Source: Methylorubrum thiocyanatum
Lineage (GTDB): Bacteria; Pseudomonadota; Alphaproteobacteria; Rhizobiales; Beijerinckiaceae
DNA: 64,000 nucleotides
NCBI GenBank assembly: GCA_014138645.1
Contig: JACJIB010000003.1
Span: 682,001-746,000, forward strand
Direction: 5' to 3'
A model generated the notes under the pieces. That model searched no databases. It was given only the letters and a program-made list of their open reading frames with translations, and was not told the DNA's origin. Every line of letters starts with the position of its first letter. Positions within the stretch are counted from its first letter, which is position 1. The translations under genes and the position numbers were made by a program. Below are positions 62,073 to 64,000 of this stretch, piece by piece.

Positions 62073-62939
62073 TCAATGCCCTGGGCAGCGCGCCGCCCGG
62101 CCCTCGGGATCGGGGGCATAGACGTGCACATAGTCGACGAGGAGCACCGAGGGGTTGGGCGTCCTGTCGATCGGGAAGCCCGAGCCGAGGGCGAGGTTGA
62201 CCAGGGGGAACAGCGGCTTGTCGAGTTCCGGCGGGGTCGGTCGCCGCCAGACCGGCTTGCGGTCGAGATAGTAGGTGATGGTCTCGGGCGTCACCCGCAC
62301 GCCATAGGTATGGAAGTCGTCGAGGAGCGAACCGGCCAGCACCGGGATCTTCTGCACCGTGTTCGTGGTGCGCTTCTTGTCCTCGCCCTTGTACCAGACG
62401 TGCAGGGCCGCCGAGTAGGCCGCATCCGAATGGCCGTAATACTCGATCACGTCGATCTCGATACTCGGGGTCTTGTCGGTGTTCGGGCGCTTCGTCCCGA
62501 GCCAGAAGGCGGGCCAGGTGCCCGGTCCCGGCGGAAGGCGCATGCGGGCCTCGAAGTAGCCGTAGCGCAGGCCGAACCCCGCACCCGTCCCGTCCGAGGC
62601 GGCGAGCAGGCCGGAGCGCCACTTGCCGGCCTCGTCCCGCCGGGCGGTAATGTGGAGGATGCCGTCCTTGATCGAGAAGGGGCCGGCCGGCGCGTCGTCG
62701 ACGAAGCGGGCATCGCCGAAATCGCCGTTCCAGGGCGTGTGCGAGATCCAGCGCGCGGCGTTCAGCACCCGCGGGGCGACGCTGAGGCGGTCGAACTCCT
62801 CCATGAAGGCCGGCTTGTAGGCGCACAGGTCGAGCGCCTCGTCAGTTGCGGCGGCGGGGGAGGGGCCCAGCGGGCTGGCGGCCAGCGCAGACAGGAGGAG
62901 GGCGGCGCGCAGGGCCGGCGGCAGGATCGGAGCCTTCAT
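62073..62939 (-). CDS. Secreted glycoside hydrolase family 16 (ExoK-like)
   Basis: A 288-residue exported endo-glycanase. Signal LRAALLLSALAASPLGPSPAA leads to the GH16 jelly roll: RYGYFEARMRLPPGPGTWPAFWLG, then the catalytic SIEIDVIEYYGH (E161 nucleophile, D163, E166 acid/base), and DFHTYGVRVTPETITYYLD. ExoK of Sinorhizobium cleaves nascent succinoglycan; a similar trimming role for this cluster's polymer is likely. Overlaps the upstream glycosyltransferase by ATGA. Confidence 0.93.
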   Translation of the reverse strand: MKAPILPPALRAALLLSALAASPLGPSPAAATDEALDLCAYKPAFMEEFDRLSVAPRVLNAARWISHTPWNGDFGDARFVDDAPAGPFSIKDGILHITARRDEAGKWRSGLLAASDGTGAGFGLRYGYFEARMRLPPGPGTWPAFWLGTKRPNTDKTPSIEIDVIEYYGHSDAAYSAALHVWYKGEDKKRTTNTVQKIPVLAGSLLDDFHTYGVRVTPETITYYLDRKPVWRRPTPPELDKPLFPLVNLALGSGFPIDRTPNPSVLLVDYVHVYAPDPEGRAARCPGH

Positions 62940-64000
62940 CGATTAAGCATCTCCCGACTGATGTCGACATGGCGGCGGATGTAGCTTTCGGCCCCGATCC
63001 CGGCCTCGATCATGCGCGCCTGCGCCCGTACGGCGCGGAGGCGGGCCGCCTCGGGATCGGCCGCAATCTCCAGGAGCGCCGCCCGGAGCGCGGCCGGATC
63101 GCCCGGTGGCACGTAGCGGACGGCATCGGCGCCGAAATAGTCCTCGAGCCCGCCGGTGGCGGTCGCCACCACGGGCAGGCCGGCGAGCACGGCTTCCTGA
63201 ATCACCGTGATACCGCTGGCATGGCGGTTGGGCTTCAGCGGCACGCAGACCACGCTGGCCTCGGCGAACTGCGCCGCGAGTTCGGCCTGGCTGCGGGCCT
63301 GCCCGATCCGCAGGTTCGGACGCCCACGGGCGAGCCGGCGCGGCGCCGTGCCCGAGAGGATGATCGCCGAGGCCTCCTTCAGCCCGTCGAGGGCCGCGAC
63401 GAGGCAGGCCCAGTCCCGGTCCCGGTCGCTGCCGACCGCCAGGATGCGCAGCGGATGGCCCGGCCGCCGGACCGGCGCCGCGACGCGCTCGGAGGGAATC
63501 CCGAACGGCACGTGCAGCACCCGCTTGCCGGGAAACAGCGTGCGGGCGACCGCGAGGTTCTCGGTGGAATGGACGGTGAGCACGTCCACGTCCCGGATCA
63601 GGCGGCGGTACAGCATCCGGTGGAGCGGGCCGAGGCGCGCCCAGCGGTCGAACAGCCAGACGCTCTGCCCGATCAGCTTCGGCCGCCGCCTCCGGACGGC
63701 GAGGGCCGCGGCCACCGCGAGGAACTGCGATTCGGTGTGCGTCCAGACCACGTCGGCGGCCGTCAGCGCCGGGCCCTGGCGCAGGGCATGCAGCAGGTCG
63801 AACCCGAGAAGAACGCGCAGGCCCAACCGCAGGAACCGGGCCGCCGGATTCTCCGGATGCGCCCGCGAGAAGGCGAGCGTACAGCCCATCCGCTCGGCAC
63901 GCCCATACCCGTAGGGCGTCTCGTCATTGACACCGACCAGGGTGCCCGCCTGCCAGGACCGGCGCCACGCCGCCGCGTCCTTGTCGGTCGCCAAGTGGAC
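62936..64000 (-). CDS. Glycosyltransferase family 4 (5' end outside window)
   Basis: At least 354 residues of a GT-B transferase; the frame is open beyond 64000, and the only near start in the window is a TTG at 63994, so the true start is probably outside. RPGHPLRILAVGSDRDRDWACLVAAL opens the donor domain, and VCVPLKPNRHASGITVIQEAVLAGLPVVATATGG is the EX7E-type region. N-terminal HTESQFLAVAAALAVRR belongs to the acceptor domain. It is coupled to the GH16 gene by ATGA, in the direction opposite to the main run. Confidence 0.88.
   Translation of the reverse strand, partial: VHLATDKDAAAWRRSWQAGTLVGVNDETPYGYGRAERMGCTLAFSRAHPENPAARFLRLGLRVLLGFDLLHALRQGPALTAADVVWTHTESQFLAVAAALAVRRRRPKLIGQSVWLFDRWARLGPLHRMLYRRLIRDVDVLTVHSTENLAVARTLFPGKRVLHVPFGIPSERVAAPVRRPGHPLRILAVGSDRDRDWACLVAALDGLKEASAIILSGTAPRRLARGRPNLRIGQARSQAELAAQFAEASVVCVPLKPNRHASGITVIQEAVLAGLPVVATATGGLEDYFGADAVRYVPPGDPAALRAALLEIAADPEAARLRAVRAQARMIEAGIGAESYIRRHVDISREMLNR

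Overview
The window is high-GC, gene-dense chromosomal DNA from an alphaproteobacterium. The closest fit is the Methylobacterium/Methylorubrum group of Hyphomicrobiales, inferred from overall gene character: an HWE-type sensor kinase, an IalB-type exported protein, an ExoY/ExoF-type polysaccharide cluster, a CtrA-type box and alphaproteobacterial palindromic repeats. Species cannot be proved from sequence alone.

Layout. 1-20.5 kb is mixed housekeeping: PRC-barrel protein, nhaA, a TlpA-like thioredoxin divergent from argH, IalB-like protein, two HAD hydrolases, a NodU-type carbamoyltransferase, murJ, Fe-type sod, an HWE histidine kinase, two overlapping family-2 glycosyltransferases, an M48/LysM lipoprotein protease and an SNase-like lipoprotein. 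At 20.7-21.0 kb lies a tRNA-Arg(CCU) gene split in its anticodon loop by a 242-nt group I intron. This is the most notable object in the window and is easily missed by standard tRNA finders. 21-29 kb holds an XRE regulator, metK-trmB, topA, a Tat-exported molybdopterin oxidoreductase with its cytochrome b partner, and a Met/Lys-rich secreted protein. 29.4-33.5 kb is pyrB, a zinc-ligand-less dihydroorotase homologue, plsY and dprA.

33.8-41.1 kb contains an exported SGNH hydrolase beside an exported papain-like protein, an isonitrile-hydratase-like DJ-1 protein, a SUKH gene overlapping ruvX, a 56-codon membrane ORF behind a perfect CtrA box, gatCA and a RelE-type toxin with an HTH antitoxin. 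41.1-45.7 kb is an RND efflux pump (inner-membrane transporter plus lipoprotein adaptor). 46-48.5 kb has an L,D-transpeptidase, a decayed flavin monooxygenase/acyl-CoA-dehydrogenase-like gene and an AT-rich gap with a 26-bp palindrome.

48.5-64 kb is one exopolysaccharide locus: ExoY-type phosphoglycosyltransferase, five further glycosyltransferases, two Wzz/BY-kinase-type co-polymerases (one with a kinase domain whose P-loop lysine is lost), an outer-membrane export protein, a Wzy/ExoQ-like polymerase, a pyruvyltransferase, a hexapeptide acetyltransferase and a GH16 glucanase. Together these are enough to prime, build, decorate, polymerise, export and trim an acidic polysaccharide. Several genes overlap by ATGA or GTGA, so translational coupling is common.
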